Shown here one piece after another: positions 28,876 to 37,710 of a stretch of DNA of 64,000 bases. The notes under the pieces are model-generated. The model did not search any database and was not told the DNA's origin. It saw only the letters and a program-made list of their open reading frames with translations. A program made the translations under genes and the position numbers. The stretch comes from Cupriavidus sp. MP-37 (GTDB lineage: Bacteria > Pseudomonadota > Gammaproteobacteria > Burkholderiales > Burkholderiaceae), in assembly GCF_020618415.1 (NCBI RefSeq), contig NZ_CP085344.1, forward strand, positions 1,697,001 to 1,761,000. The letters are read 5' to 3'. Numbering within the stretch: the first letter of the stretch is position 1; the number at the start of each line of letters is the position of its first letter.

Positions 28876-31767
28876 ATGGCAAGCACAACAGTTGCCCAAC
28901 TGGCCGCAGAACTGAGTCGCAGCGCAGCTGCCCTGCTGGAACAATTGCAGGCGGCTGGGGTGGGCAAAGCGACGCCAGAAGACATCATCACGGAATCGGA
29001 TAAGACCAGGCTGCTGGACTATCTGAAGCGCTCGCACGGCCAGTCCGACGACAGCGCCCGCAAGAAGATCACACTGACCAAGCGCGAAACCTCCGAGATC
29101 CGCCAGTCGGACGCCACCGGCAAGACCCGCACGGTCCAGGTGGAAGTGCGCAAGAAGCGCGTGCTGATCAAGCGCGACGACGCTGCGCCGGAACCGCAGG
29201 CCGATGGTGCCGAGGCCCAGGCCCAGGTCGTCGACGCCGCCGAGGAGGCGCGCCGCGAAGCGGAAGAGCGCCGCCAGGCCGAACTGCTGGCGCGCCAGGA
29301 AGCCGAAGCCAAGGCTGCCCGCGAGGCCGCCGAGCGCGAGGAAGCCGAGCGTCGCGCCCGCCAGGAAGCGCTCGAGGCCGAACAGCGCCGCCAGGCCGAA
29401 CTCGCTGCCCGCAAGGCCGAGGAAGAGGCCGCCGCGTCGCGCGCCGTGACCGAAGCCAACGAGGATACCTCGCGCAAGAAGGCCGAGGACGAGAAGGCCC
29501 GCGTCGCCGCCGAACGCGCCGAAGCGCAGAAGGCCGCCGACGAAGCCAAGGCCGCCGCCGACAAGGCCCGCGCCGAGCAGGAAGTCGCCGCGCGCAAGCG
29601 CCGCGAGGCTGCCGAAGCCGAAGCCCGTGCGATCCAGCAGATGCTGAACGCGCCGGCACGCGTGCTGAAGGCGCCGTCCGAGCGCAAGGCCGAGGAAAAG
29701 AAGGCCGAGCAGACCGGCACGCTGCACAAGCCGGTCAAGCCGGCCGGCGCCGAAGCCAAGCCGGGCGAGAAAAAGCCGGTGACCGCCACCGCGACCACCA
29801 CCACCGACAAGAAGGGCAAGGTCGTCAAGGCCGGCACGTCGTCGACGTGGCAGGACGAAGGCAGCCGCAAGAAGGGCAGCGGCCTGAAGACGCGCGGCGA
29901 TTCGTCGGGCGGCGTGGGCGGCTGGCGCGGCGGCCCGCGCGGCCGTGGCGGCCGTCAGCAGCAGCATGACGACAGCCGCAGCAACTTCCAGGCGCCGACC
30001 GAGCCGGTGGTGCGTGAAGTGCACGTGCCCGAAACCATCTCGGTGGCCGACCTGGCCCACAAGATGGCGGTGAAGGCGTCCGAGGTCATCAAGCAGATGA
30101 TGAAGCTCGGCCAGATGGTGACGATCAACCAGGTGCTGGACCAGGAAACCGCCATGATCGTGGTGGAAGAAATGGGCCACAAGGCGTACGCCGCCAAGCT
30201 GGACGATCCGGAAGCGCTGCTGGTGGTCGACGGCGAAGAGCACGAAGACGCCGAGCTGCTGCCGCGTCCGCCGGTGGTGACCGTGATGGGTCACGTCGAC
30301 CACGGCAAGACCTCGCTGCTGGACTACATCCGCCGCACCAAGGTCGCCGCGGGCGAAGCCGGCGGCATTACGCAGCATATCGGTGCCTACCATGTGGAAA
30401 CCGACCGCGGCGTGATCACCTTCCTGGATACCCCGGGTCACGAGGCCTTCACAGCCATGCGTGCCCGCGGTGCCAAGGCCACCGACATCGTGATCCTGGT
30501 GGTCGCGGCCGACGACGGCGTGATGCCGCAGACCAAGGAAGCGATCGCGCACGCCAAGGCTGCCGGCGTGCCGATCGTGGTGGCGATCAACAAGGTCGAC
30601 AAGCCCGAAGCCAACCCGGACCGCGTCAAGCAGGAACTGGTGGCCGAGCAGGTGGTGCCGGAAGAGTACGGCGGCGATTCGCCGTTCGTGCCGGTGTCCG
30701 CCAAGACTGGCGCCGGCATCGAAGACCTGCTGGAGCAGGTGTCGCTACAGGCCGAAGTGCTGGAACTGAAGGCACCGGTCGATGCCCCGGCCAAGGGCCT
30801 GGTGGTGGAAGCGCAGCTGGACAAGGGCAAGGGCCCGATCGCAACCATCCTGGTCAGCAGCGGCACGCTCAAGCGTGGCGATGTGGTGCTGGCTGGCAGC
30901 GCCTACGGCCGCGTGCGCGCCATGCTCGACGAAAACGGCAAGGCGACCAAGGAAGCCGGCCCGTCGATCCCGGTGGAAATCCAGGGTCTGTCGGAAGTGC
31001 CCGCCGCCGGCGAGGAAGTGCTGGTGCTGCCGGACGAGCGCAAGGCGCGCGAAATCGCGCTGTTCCGCCAGGGCAAGTTCCGCGACGTGAAGCTGGCCAA
31101 GCAACAGGCCGCCAAGCTCGAGAACATGCTGGAGCAGATGGCCGAAGGCGAAGTCCAGACGCTGCCGCTGATCGTCAAGGCCGACGTGCAGGGTTCGCAG
31201 GAAGCGCTGGTGCAGTCGCTGCAGAAGCTGTCGACCGCCGAGGTGCGGGTGCAGATCGTGCACGGCGGCGTGGGTGGCATCTCCGAGTCCGACGTCAACC
31301 TGGCGACGGCTTCGAAGGCGGTCATCATCGGCTTCAACGTGCGTGCCGATGCGGGTGCGCGCAAGCTGGCCGAGCACAACGGCATCGATATCCGCTACTA
31401 CAACATCATTTACGATGCGGTAGACGAGATCAAGGCGGCGATGTCGGGCATGCTGGCGCCGGAGAAGCGCGAAACCACCACCGGCACGGTCGAGGTGCGC
31501 CAGGTGTTCCGCGTGCCGAAGGTTGGCGCGGTGGCTGGCTGTATGGTCACCGACGGCGTGGTCAAGCGCAATTCGCTGGTGCGCGTGCTGCGCAACAACG
31601 TGGTCGTCCACGACGGCGAGCTGGATTCGCTCAAGCGCTTCAAGGACGACGTCAAGGAAGTCAAGCAAGGCTTCGAGTGCGGCCTGTCGATCAAGAACTT
31701 CAACGATGTTCAGGAAGGCGACCAGCTCGAGGTGTACGAAATCACAGAGGTGGCGCGCACGCTGTAA
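28876..31767 (+). CDS. infB: Translation initiation factor IF-2
   Basis: 963-aa GTPase that places fMet-tRNA on the 30S subunit. An IF2-N domain ([20 protein letters not shown]) is followed by a long Ala/Glu/Lys/Arg-rich helical segment (about 100-300), a Gly-rich stretch, a second IF2-N domain (about 385-435), then the G domain with GHVDHGKTS (about 472), DTPGHEAF and NKVDKPEA, and domains II-IV to the end. In-frame internal starts, known to give shorter IF2 forms in E. coli, are possible but not evaluated. 90 bp after nusA. Confidence 0.97.
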   Translation: MASTTVAQLAAELSRSAAALLEQLQAAGVGKATPEDIITESDKTRLLDYLKRSHGQSDDSARKKITLTKRETSEIRQSDATGKTRTVQVEVRKKRVLIKRDDAAPEPQADGAEAQAQVVDAAEEARREAEERRQAELLARQEAEAKAAREAAEREEAERRARQEALEAEQRRQAELAARKAEEEAAASRAVTEANEDTSRKKAEDEKARVAAERAEAQKAADEAKAAADKARAEQEVAARKRREAAEAEARAIQQMLNAPARVLKAPSERKAEEKKAEQTGTLHKPVKPAGAEAKPGEKKPVTATATTTTDKKGKVVKAGTSSTWQDEGSRKKGSGLKTRGDSSGGVGGWRGGPRGRGGRQQQHDDSRSNFQAPTEPVVREVHVPETISVADLAHKMAVKASEVIKQMMKLGQMVTINQVLDQETAMIVVEEMGHKAYAAKLDDPEALLVVDGEEHEDAELLPRPPVVTVMGHVDHGKTSLLDYIRRTKVAAGEAGGITQHIGAYHVETDRGVITFLDTPGHEAFTAMRARGAKATDIVILVVAADDGVMPQTKEAIAHAKAAGVPIVVAINKVDKPEANPDRVKQELVAEQVVPEEYGGDSPFVPVSAKTGAGIEDLLEQVSLQAEVLELKAPVDAPAKGLVVEAQLDKGKGPIATILVSSGTLKRGDVVLAGSAYGRVRAMLDENGKATKEAGPSIPVEIQGLSEVPAAGEEVLVLPDERKAREIALFRQGKFRDVKLAKQQAAKLENMLEQMAEGEVQTLPLIVKADVQGSQEALVQSLQKLSTAEVRVQIVHGGVGGISESDVNLATASKAVIIGFNVRADAGARKLAEHNGIDIRYYNIIYDAVDEIKAAMSGMLAPEKRETTTGTVEVRQVFRVPKVGAVAGCMVTDGVVKRNSLVRVLRNNVVVHDGELDSLKRFKDDVKEVKQGFECGLSIKNFNDVQEGDQLEVYEITEVARTL

Positions 31768-31827
31768 GGCGTCGCAAGCAACGGCAGGCTTCGGCCTGCC
31801 GTTGTCATCTCGACCAGACTGTATTGC

Positions 31828-32199
31828 ATGGCCAAGAAAGGCAATATCTCCTCCCGCAATCTCCGTATCTCCGACCAGATCCAGAAGGACCTGGCCGAGA
31901 TGATCCAGCGCGAACTGCGCGACCCGCGCCTCGGCCTGGTCACGCTGCAGTCCGTCACGCTGACCCCCGACTACGCGCACGCCAAGGTGTACTTCACCGT
32001 GCTGGGCGCCGAAGCGGCCGAAGCCGAAGCCATCCTGAACGAGAAGGCCGGCTACCTGCACTCGCTGCTGTTCAAGCGCCTGCACATCCATACCGTGCCG
32101 ACGCTGCATTTCCATCACGACACTTCGGTCGAACACGCGATCGAGATGTCCAGGCTGATCAACGAAGCGAACGCCACGCGTTCGAAAGACGAAGACTGA
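31828..32199 (+). CDS. rbfA: 30S ribosome-binding factor RbfA
   Basis: 123-aa KH-fold protein that matures 16S rRNA 5' end in 30S assembly. Characteristic [18 protein letters not shown] and [30 protein letters not shown] block; [18 protein letters not shown] near the end. Starts [11 protein letters not shown] 60 bp after infB; the intervening sequence has a small inverted repeat (GGCAGGCTTCGGCCTGCC) without a long T-run. Confidence 0.95.
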   Translation: MAKKGNISSRNLRISDQIQKDLAEMIQRELRDPRLGLVTLQSVTLTPDYAHAKVYFTVLGAEAAEAEAILNEKAGYLHSLLFKRLHIHTVPTLHFHHDTSVEHAIEMSRLINEANATRSKDED

Positions 32200-32282
32200 T
32201 GCCGGCGCCCATGCCGGCCGGCATGGGCCTTCCTGGCACGGCCGCCGCGCGTTGCGCTTCGCCGCCTCCCGCTTTTTTCCCG

Positions 32283-33230
32283 ATGACCGATTCCAACGCC
32301 AACCGTCCGCCGCGCCTGCCGCGCCGCGAGGTGCATGGTGTGCTGCTGCTCGACAAGCCGCTGGGGCTGTCGTCCAACGACGCCCTGGTGCGCGCCAAGC
32401 GCCTGCTGCGCGCGGCCAAGGCCGGCCATACCGGCACGCTGGATCCGCTGGCGACGGGGTTGCTGCCGCTGTGCTTCGGCGAAGCCACCAAGTTTTCGCA
32501 GGACCTGCTGGAAGCGGACAAGACCTATGACGCCGAAGTGCGCCTGGGCGCGCGCTCCAGCACCGGCGACGCCGAAGGCGAGCTGCTCGACGTGCGCGCG
32601 GTCACCTGCGACCGCGCCGCGGTGGAGCGGGCGCTGGCAGGTTTTGTCGGCGAGATCGAGCAGGTGCCGCCGATGCATTCGGCGCTGAAGAAAGACGGCC
32701 GTCCGCTGTACGAATACGCGCGCGCCGGCCAGACCGTCGAGCGCGCGGCGCGCCGCGTCACGATCCGTTCGATTGCATTGCTGGACTGCGCCTTGCCCGA
32801 GGCCCCGTCGTTCACGATGCGGGTGACCTGCAGCAAGGGCACCTATATCCGCACGCTGGCCGAGGATATCGGCGAAGCGCTCGGCTGCGGCGCGCACCTG
32901 ACCGGGCTGCGCCGGATTGCCGTGGGCGACCTGACGCTCGACGGCGCGGTAACGCTGGAGCAGATCGAAGCACGGGACGATGCCCAGCGCCCGGAGTTGC
33001 TGGCGCCGGTCGATGCCCTGCTGCAGAAATGCGTGCCGGTGCAACTGGATGCGGCAGCGGCGGGGCGCTTTCTGCAGGGCCAGCGCATCGCCCAGCGCGA
33101 CCTGCCGCCCGGCACCGTGCTGGCCGAGGACAGCCTGGCGCGGGTCTATGCCGGCGAGCCGGCGCGGCTGCTGGGCGTGGCACGGATGCGCGAAGGCGCG
33201 TTGCGGCCGGAGCGGCTGGTCAAGCTGTGA
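32283..33230 (+). CDS. truB: tRNA pseudouridine-55 synthase TruB
   Basis: 315-aa enzyme that makes pseudouridine 55 in the T-loop of tRNAs. The N-terminus VHGVLLLDKPLGLSSNDAL and catalytic GHTGTLDPLATGLLPL (Asp54) are typical; KGTYIRTLAEDIG and a C-terminal PUA-like region follow. ATG 32283 was chosen because it directly precedes the conserved region; upstream in-frame sequence lies in rbfA. Last gene of the rimP operon here; the next genes are on the other strand. Confidence 0.96.
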   Translation: MTDSNANRPPRLPRREVHGVLLLDKPLGLSSNDALVRAKRLLRAAKAGHTGTLDPLATGLLPLCFGEATKFSQDLLEADKTYDAEVRLGARSSTGDAEGELLDVRAVTCDRAAVERALAGFVGEIEQVPPMHSALKKDGRPLYEYARAGQTVERAARRVTIRSIALLDCALPEAPSFTMRVTCSKGTYIRTLAEDIGEALGCGAHLTGLRRIAVGDLTLDGAVTLEQIEARDDAQRPELLAPVDALLQKCVPVQLDAAAAGRFLQGQRIAQRDLPPGTVLAEDSLARVYAGEPARLLGVARMREGALRPERLVKL

Positions 33231-33274
33231 GGCGGCGGGCGGCAACGTAGCCGCCGCCCACCGACCGACAGTCC

Positions 33275-34267
33275 TTACTCCAATGTGACCTTGGCCGTCC
33301 TGATCACGTCGGCCCACATCTTGCGATCCTGTGCGAGGAAGCCGGCAAAGTGCTCCGGCGTATCGCCCACCGGCTCGGAGCCGAACTCCGCCATCTTCTT
33401 CTTCACCTCCGGATTCGCCAGCGCCTTCACCAGGGCCTGGTTGTAGCGGGCCACGATCGGCTTGGGCAGGTCCTTCGGGCCGAAAATCCCTTGCCAGGTC
33501 GGCATGTTGAAATCCTTCAGGCCGCTTTCCGCCAGCGTCGGCACGTCGGGCAACAGCGGCGAGCGCTTGCTGCCCGTGACCGCCAGCGCCTTGACCTTGC
33601 CGCTCTTGGCGAGCGCCGCGGCAGTGGTGATGTTATCGACCGTCATGGCGATATGGCCGCCCATCAGGTCGGTGATCACCGGCGTGGCGCCCTTGTACGG
33701 CGCGTGGACCATGTCGATGCCGAGGCGATGCAGCATGGTCTCGGCGATCAGGTGGTTGGACGTGCCGACGCCGGCGGTGCCATAGGTGACCTGCGGCGTC
33801 TTTTTCACGTACGCGGTGAAGTCCGCCATCGTCTTGACCGGTAGCGCAGGGTTGATGATCACCACGTTGGGCTGCGTCGCCAGCATGGCGATCGGCGTAA
33901 AGTCATCTGCCTTGTACGGCGTGCCCTTGGGATTGAGCACATGGGTCACCGCCATCGCGCCAGCCGCGCCCATGCCGATGGTATAGCCGTCCGGCGGGGC
34001 CTTGGCCAGCTTGTCGGCGGCGATATTGCCGCCCGCGCCCGGCACGTTTTCGACCACCACCGGTACGCCGAGGCTTTCCGACAACGGGCCTTGCACCAGC
34101 CGCGCCAGCAAGTCGGCGGAGCCGCCCGGCGCAAAGCCGACCAGCAGCCGCACCGGCTTCGCGGGCTTCCAATCCTGCGCATGCGCGCCCGGCGCCGCCA
34201 CCGCAACCAGGCTCATGCAAGCCATGCCGCGCAGCAGCGGTCCCATCCACTTCGCCACCTTTTCCAT
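33275..34267 (-). CDS. Bug-family (TctC-type) extracytoplasmic binding protein
   Basis: 330-aa tripartite tricarboxylate transporter receptor family protein. A signal peptide (about 1-30, ending AHA) precedes VRLLVGFAPGGSADLLARL, the Bug signature, and VENVPGAGGNIAADKLAK. Such proteins bind carboxylic or amino acids in the periplasm. No TctA/TctB membrane partner is nearby, common for this greatly expanded family in Cupriavidus and Bordetella. It is the last gene of the IclR-linked minus-strand operon, 66 bp after the AroM gene, so it probably binds the substrate of that pathway. Confidence 0.9.
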   Translation of the reverse strand: MEKVAKWMGPLLRGMACMSLVAVAAPGAHAQDWKPAKPVRLLVGFAPGGSADLLARLVQGPLSESLGVPVVVENVPGAGGNIAADKLAKAPPDGYTIGMGAAGAMAVTHVLNPKGTPYKADDFTPIAMLATQPNVVIINPALPVKTMADFTAYVKKTPQVTYGTAGVGTSNHLIAETMLHRLGIDMVHAPYKGATPVITDLMGGHIAMTVDNITTAAALAKSGKVKALAVTGSKRSPLLPDVPTLAESGLKDFNMPTWQGIFGPKDLPKPIVARYNQALVKALANPEVKKKMAEFGSEPVGDTPEHFAGFLAQDRKMWADVIRTAKVTLE

Positions 34268-34333
34268 GCTACTTCCACTCCAGCTGTGTCACAGGCAATC
34301 TGTCAGCGGGCTTGCCTTTACCCGTAAGCAATG

Positions 34334-35041
34334 TCACCGGCCGTTTGCGCCGCGGCCATCCAGCACCTGGCCCAGCAACGTGGCCACCATCCGGTTCGAA
34401 AGCAGCACCGGGGCGCGCGCATGGTGCGCGACTTCGTCGCGCATCGCCTCGGTGTAGCCCATGCAGTGCATCACCACCAGGTCGCAGCCGCGCAGTGCCT
34501 GGCCGGCGCGAGCGAAGCCTCCGGTGCCGGTATCGGTGTAGGGCGAGGCATGCGTCACGCGCAGTTCGCAGGACACCGGCTCGAGCAGGTGAAAGCTGTC
34601 GACCTGCCCTGCGAGGGGCAGCACGATGCCGAGCCGCTTGCAGCCCTGGGCCAGCGCGACCGTCAGGTGATCGACCACCTGCTGCGGTTCGATCACCAGC
34701 GTGCGCATCGGCGGCAGCGCGGTGCCGGTGCACAGCGGCACCAGCGCGTCGAAGCTGCCGTCGTCGAGCGAGGCCATCAGCCGCGCGAGCATGGCTTCGG
34801 CCACCGGCTTGCCCATCACCGCCTGCGAGCCGTCGCGCAGGCGGCTGGCGAAGCGGTACTCGCCGGCGGCGGGCGCCAGCGCGGCGATCTCGTCGGGGCC
34901 CAGCGCGTCGAGGATGCCAAACTCTTCGATTTCGGCCGGCAGGCCCAGGTCGGCCATCATCTGCGGTACCACGTCGGTCCGCGGCGACTGCCCGATGGTG
35001 ACGAAGGCCACGCGCGGCAGGCGTGGGGCGGCTGCGGTCAT
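34334..35041 (-). CDS. AroM-family protein
   Basis: 235-aa AroM-family protein of unknown reaction. The N-terminal VAFVTIGQSPRTDVVPQM is diagnostic. Cys104 in PLCTGT and Cys193 in MHCMGYT occupy positions reminiscent of the two catalytic cysteines of Asp/Glu/hydantoin racemases, to which the AroM fold has been compared; a racemase- or lyase-like activity is therefore a hypothesis. ATG 35041 overlaps the upstream DUF1177 stop by 4 bp (translational coupling). It lies between a DUF1177 gene and a Bug binding protein. Confidence 0.85.
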   Translation of the reverse strand: MTAAAPRLPRVAFVTIGQSPRTDVVPQMMADLGLPAEIEEFGILDALGPDEIAALAPAAGEYRFASRLRDGSQAVMGKPVAEAMLARLMASLDDGSFDALVPLCTGTALPPMRTLVIEPQQVVDHLTVALAQGCKRLGIVLPLAGQVDSFHLLEPVSCELRVTHASPYTDTGTGGFARAGQALRGCDLVVMHCMGYTEAMRDEVAHHARAPVLLSNRMVATLLGQVLDGRGANGR

Positions 35042-35961
35042 GCTTCGGTCCCGACGGTCTGCAGGTGGGCGAGCGAGCCGTAGCGCCGCTGCAGCTCGAC
35101 CCATTCCTCGGCATCGTAGAAGGCGCACTGGCCCTCGCCGAACTGCTTCGCGACCTCGATGCAGAAGCGCGTCGCCACATCGATGTCGAAGGCGTTGGTG
35201 ACGCCGGTGGCGCATCCCGGCACCGTGGTCTGCGCGGTCAGTGCCACGCCCACCACCGGGGCCGCGGTGACGATGGCCGGCTGCATGATCGAATTGACAT
35301 GCCACAGGCCATTCTCATACGGCGTGATGTCCTGGGTAGTCAACGGCAGCACCATCGGAAGTTCGCCGCTGACCCAGCCCATCAGGTCCAGCATCCGCTC
35401 CGGCAACCGCAGCAGCCAGCCTTCCTTGGCCACCGGCGTCAGCGCGACGCCGCGCCGGTTGACGAAGCGGTTGCCGCGCGTGGTGTCGACCGACAGGATC
35501 GCCGCCATTTGGGGATGGACCTCATGCGACATCATCGTGCGCATGGCGAACGGCGATTTCATCATCGGCACCGGCTGGTGCGGCCGCGTGGCGGCGTGCG
35601 GGCAGATATGCGTGTGAATGCGCACCGGGCCGGCCAGCACGTCGCCGCCGGCGGCCATGTCGGCCAGCTTGAGCGCGGTGGCAACCGCGACGATGGCGCC
35701 GTCGGCATCGGACACCAGCCCGGTCACGGCAGGACGCGCGCCCACGCCGCCGAGGCGGCCGACCACGCCCAGCGCGGGCGCGTCGGGGTTGCGGCCGGGC
35801 AGGGTGCAGGCGAGGAAGTCGGTGTAGAGGCCGTTCTCTTCCACGCGCGTCACCGTGACGTCGCCGATGCCGCGCGCGCGCAGCAAAGTGGCAACGGCTG
35901 CGCCGTCGACGTTGGCTGCGGACAGCAGCTCGATCGATTCAATCACCTGCTTGATGGACAT
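35038..35961 (-). CDS. DUF1177 family protein
   Basis: 307-aa protein of the uncharacterised DUF1177 family. Visible conserved blocks are VGRLGGVGARPAVTGLVSDADG, HTHICPHAATRPHQP, MSHEVHPQMAAILSVDTTRG and TVPGCATGVTNAFDIDVA. Several His, Asp and Cys clusters suggest a metal-dependent enzyme; the alternating Gly/Asp segments faintly recall metallo-aminopeptidase folds, which is only an impression. It overlaps the AroM gene by 4 bp and follows the PepE gene by 42 bp, a grouping that suggests a shared pathway. Confidence 0.85.
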   Translation of the reverse strand: MSIKQVIESIELLSAANVDGAAVATLLRARGIGDVTVTRVEENGLYTDFLACTLPGRNPDAPALGVVGRLGGVGARPAVTGLVSDADGAIVAVATALKLADMAAGGDVLAGPVRIHTHICPHAATRPHQPVPMMKSPFAMRTMMSHEVHPQMAAILSVDTTRGNRFVNRRGVALTPVAKEGWLLRLPERMLDLMGWVSGELPMVLPLTTQDITPYENGLWHVNSIMQPAIVTAAPVVGVALTAQTTVPGCATGVTNAFDIDVATRFCIEVAKQFGEGQCAFYDAEEWVELQRRYGSLAHLQTVGTEA

Positions 35962-36003
35962 CTTGCTTGGGGTTCCTTGCTTGCGTTACGGGATGGCGAT
36001 GGG

Positions 36004-36720
36004 TCAGATGGCAGCGGCACAGGCCGGCACGGACAGTGCGCCGGGGGCGACGTCGGCGATCTGCTGGCCCAGGAACCAGCGTGCGCGATGCGCGCCGCCC
36101 ATCTCCATGCGATCGCCCGAGACACGCACCCAGTTGCCTTCTGGCAGCCCAAGCACCGGCGTCCGCGGCTGCAGCACCGTGAATTCGGCCAGCCGCTGGT
36201 CGCGCGTTTCGCCGCGGAAGCCCGGCACCACCAGGTTGAAGTAGTGCGGGTTGATCTGGAACGGCACCAGCGCCAGCGCATCGAGCCCGCCAGGGTCGGC
36301 GACCGGCATGTCGTTGGTGGTGCGGATGGTCGGGCAGGCCACATTGGTACCGGCACTCCAGCCGATATAGCGCGCTGCCCCCGCGGCCACCTGGCGCGCA
36401 ATCACGGGCAGCAGGCCGCGCTCGCGCAGGCATTGCAGCAGGCGGAAGGTGTTGCCGCCGCCGATGACGATCAGTTCGGCGGCTTCGACCGCCCGCACGC
36501 AGGCGGCATCGGACAGCCGGTGCGGCGAGTGCACGGCGATGCCGGCCGGGGCCAGTGCGTCGCGCACCAGCGCTTCGTAACTGTCCCAGTCGCGCGTGAC
36601 GCCGGCGAACGGCAGGAAGCAGGCGCGGGTGCGCCCGCCGGCCAGTTCGCGGATCGCTTCGTGGGCATGGACGAGGTAGCCCGCGTTGCTGGCGGAGTTG
36701 CTGAGTAACAGGAGTTCCAT
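36004..36720 (-). CDS. pepE: Peptidase S51 family, PepE-type dipeptidase
   Basis: 238-aa cytoplasmic serine peptidase, matching alpha-aspartyl dipeptidase PepE. The nucleophile elbow is GWSAGTN (Ser122); Asp137 in TTNDMPV and His159 in INPHYFN correspond to the rest of the known triad. GGGNTFRLL is also typical. E. coli PepE splits N-terminal Asp-X dipeptides. Position in an IclR-controlled operon with AroM, DUF1177 and Bug proteins implies catabolism of a dipeptide-like or N-acyl amino acid compound. 21 bp after the iclR-type gene. Confidence 0.88.
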   Translation of the reverse strand: MELLLLSNSASNAGYLVHAHEAIRELAGGRTRACFLPFAGVTRDWDSYEALVRDALAPAGIAVHSPHRLSDAACVRAVEAAELIVIGGGNTFRLLQCLRERGLLPVIARQVAAGAARYIGWSAGTNVACPTIRTTNDMPVADPGGLDALALVPFQINPHYFNLVVPGFRGETRDQRLAEFTVLQPRTPVLGLPEGNWVRVSGDRMEMGGAHRARWFLGQQIADVAPGALSVPACAAAI

Positions 36721-36741
36721 GGGTTTGAACGGGCGGGATGA

Positions 36742-37530
36742 CTATGGCCTGGCGCTGTCGCCGGGCTGGAGCCAAAGTGGATCGCCGATGCGCTGGCCGA
36801 CCGGCGCCACCGCCTGCACCAGCGTTTCGCGCAGCGCCTGGGCCTGGGCCTGGCTCACCTGCATCGCGGTAAACGACAGGCACAGGCCGCGCACATCGCC
36901 GGACTGCGGATCGGCCAGCGTGGTGGCCACCGCGCCGATGCCCGGCATGCCTTCATTCACCGCGATCGCGCTGCGCTCGCGGCTGGCGCTGGCGACGCGC
37001 TCGGCCAGTTCGGCCACGGTGGCGGGACAGCCGGCCGGCGCCTCGGGCAATTTGCGCGCGCCGGAAGTGCCATAGCGTGCGCTGAATTCGGCGGCCGGCA
37101 GGCGCGACAGCAGCACCCGGCCCATCGCGGTGGTGAATGCGGGCCGGCGCGCGCCGGGCGGCGACAGTACCTGCACCGGATTGCTGCCGTTCAGGCGCTG
37201 CAGCACCACGGTGTCGGTGCCGTCCAGCATCGACAGGTAAGCCGTGAAGCCGGTGGAATCCGACAGCGCGGCGAGGATCTCGCGGCATTGGTCGTCAAAG
37301 GGATGCGCCTGCGCCGACGCCTGCGCCGCGCGGATCACCAGTGCGCCGGGGCGATAGCGCCGCGTGGCTGGCTGAAGCTCGAGCAGCCGGTAGCGCACCA
37401 TCTGCGCGAGCAGTCGCGATGCCGAGCTTTTGGCCAGGCCCACCTCATCCAGCACATCGTTGAACGTGATCTCGTGCCGCCCGTGCCCGAACAGTTCCAG
37501 CACGCTTTCCACGCCTTCAAGAATGCTCAC
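36742..37530 (-). CDS. IclR-family transcriptional regulator
   Basis: 262-aa regulator with an N-terminal winged HTH (GRHEITFNDVLDEVGLAKSS) and a C-terminal IclR effector domain (about 80-255). GTG at 37530 is chosen because it follows GGAGAGGCGGA and begins SILEGVESVLELF, the canonical family start; longer in-frame starts would add a non-homologous tail. Inverted repeats upstream (37560-37598) are likely operators. It heads the operon iclR-pepE-DUF1177-aroM-bug, which it probably controls, autoregulating itself. Confidence 0.9.
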   Translation of the reverse strand: MSILEGVESVLELFGHGRHEITFNDVLDEVGLAKSSASRLLAQMVRYRLLELQPATRRYRPGALVIRAAQASAQAHPFDDQCREILAALSDSTGFTAYLSMLDGTDTVVLQRLNGSNPVQVLSPPGARRPAFTTAMGRVLLSRLPAAEFSARYGTSGARKLPEAPAGCPATVAELAERVASASRERSAIAVNEGMPGIGAVATTLADPQSGDVRGLCLSFTAMQVSQAQAQALRETLVQAVAPVGQRIGDPLWLQPGDSARP

Positions 37531-37559
37531 TCCGCCTCTCCAACCTCGCGCAATGCCTG

Positions 37560-37586
37560 GGTTCCATTTTTCGGAACCAAGGTTCC
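37560..37586. promoter_or_regulatory. Inverted-repeat operator candidate before the IclR-type gene
   Basis: GGTTCC (37560) - 7 bp - GGAACC (37573) - AA - GGTTCC (37581), with a further GGTTCG at 37594. Two overlapping palindromes sharing the middle GGAACC. The site lies 30-56 bp upstream of the GTG start. A second palindrome GGGAAATTTCCC is at 37633-37644. IclR-family proteins bind such short palindromes near their own promoters. Confidence 0.6.
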
Positions 37587-37658
37587 ATAATTCGGTTCGC
37601 AAATCATAGGGCGAGGAAGGCCGGAACACAAGGGGAAATTTCCCTTGCTGCAGGCGGC

Positions 37659-37684
37659 AAAAAAAATGGCCCCGATCCGGGGCC
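37659..37684 (-). terminator. Intrinsic terminator of the efflux operon
   Basis: On the minus strand, GGCCCCG / CGGGGCC with a 3-nt loop, then A and eight T. It lies 27 bp after the stop of the EmrB gene and separates the efflux operon from the IclR operon. Confidence 0.85.
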
Positions 37685-37710
37685 AAGTCATCCATAGCAG
37701 GGCAGTGCGC

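Noticed and set aside
27289..30552. A 1087-codon open frame opposite nusA and infB
   Set aside because: Composition-driven antisense frame spanning two certain genes, with no recognisable domain.
31677..32282. N-terminal extension of TruB
   Set aside because: The extra 202 codons overlap infB and rbfA in another frame; TruB homology begins just after 32283.
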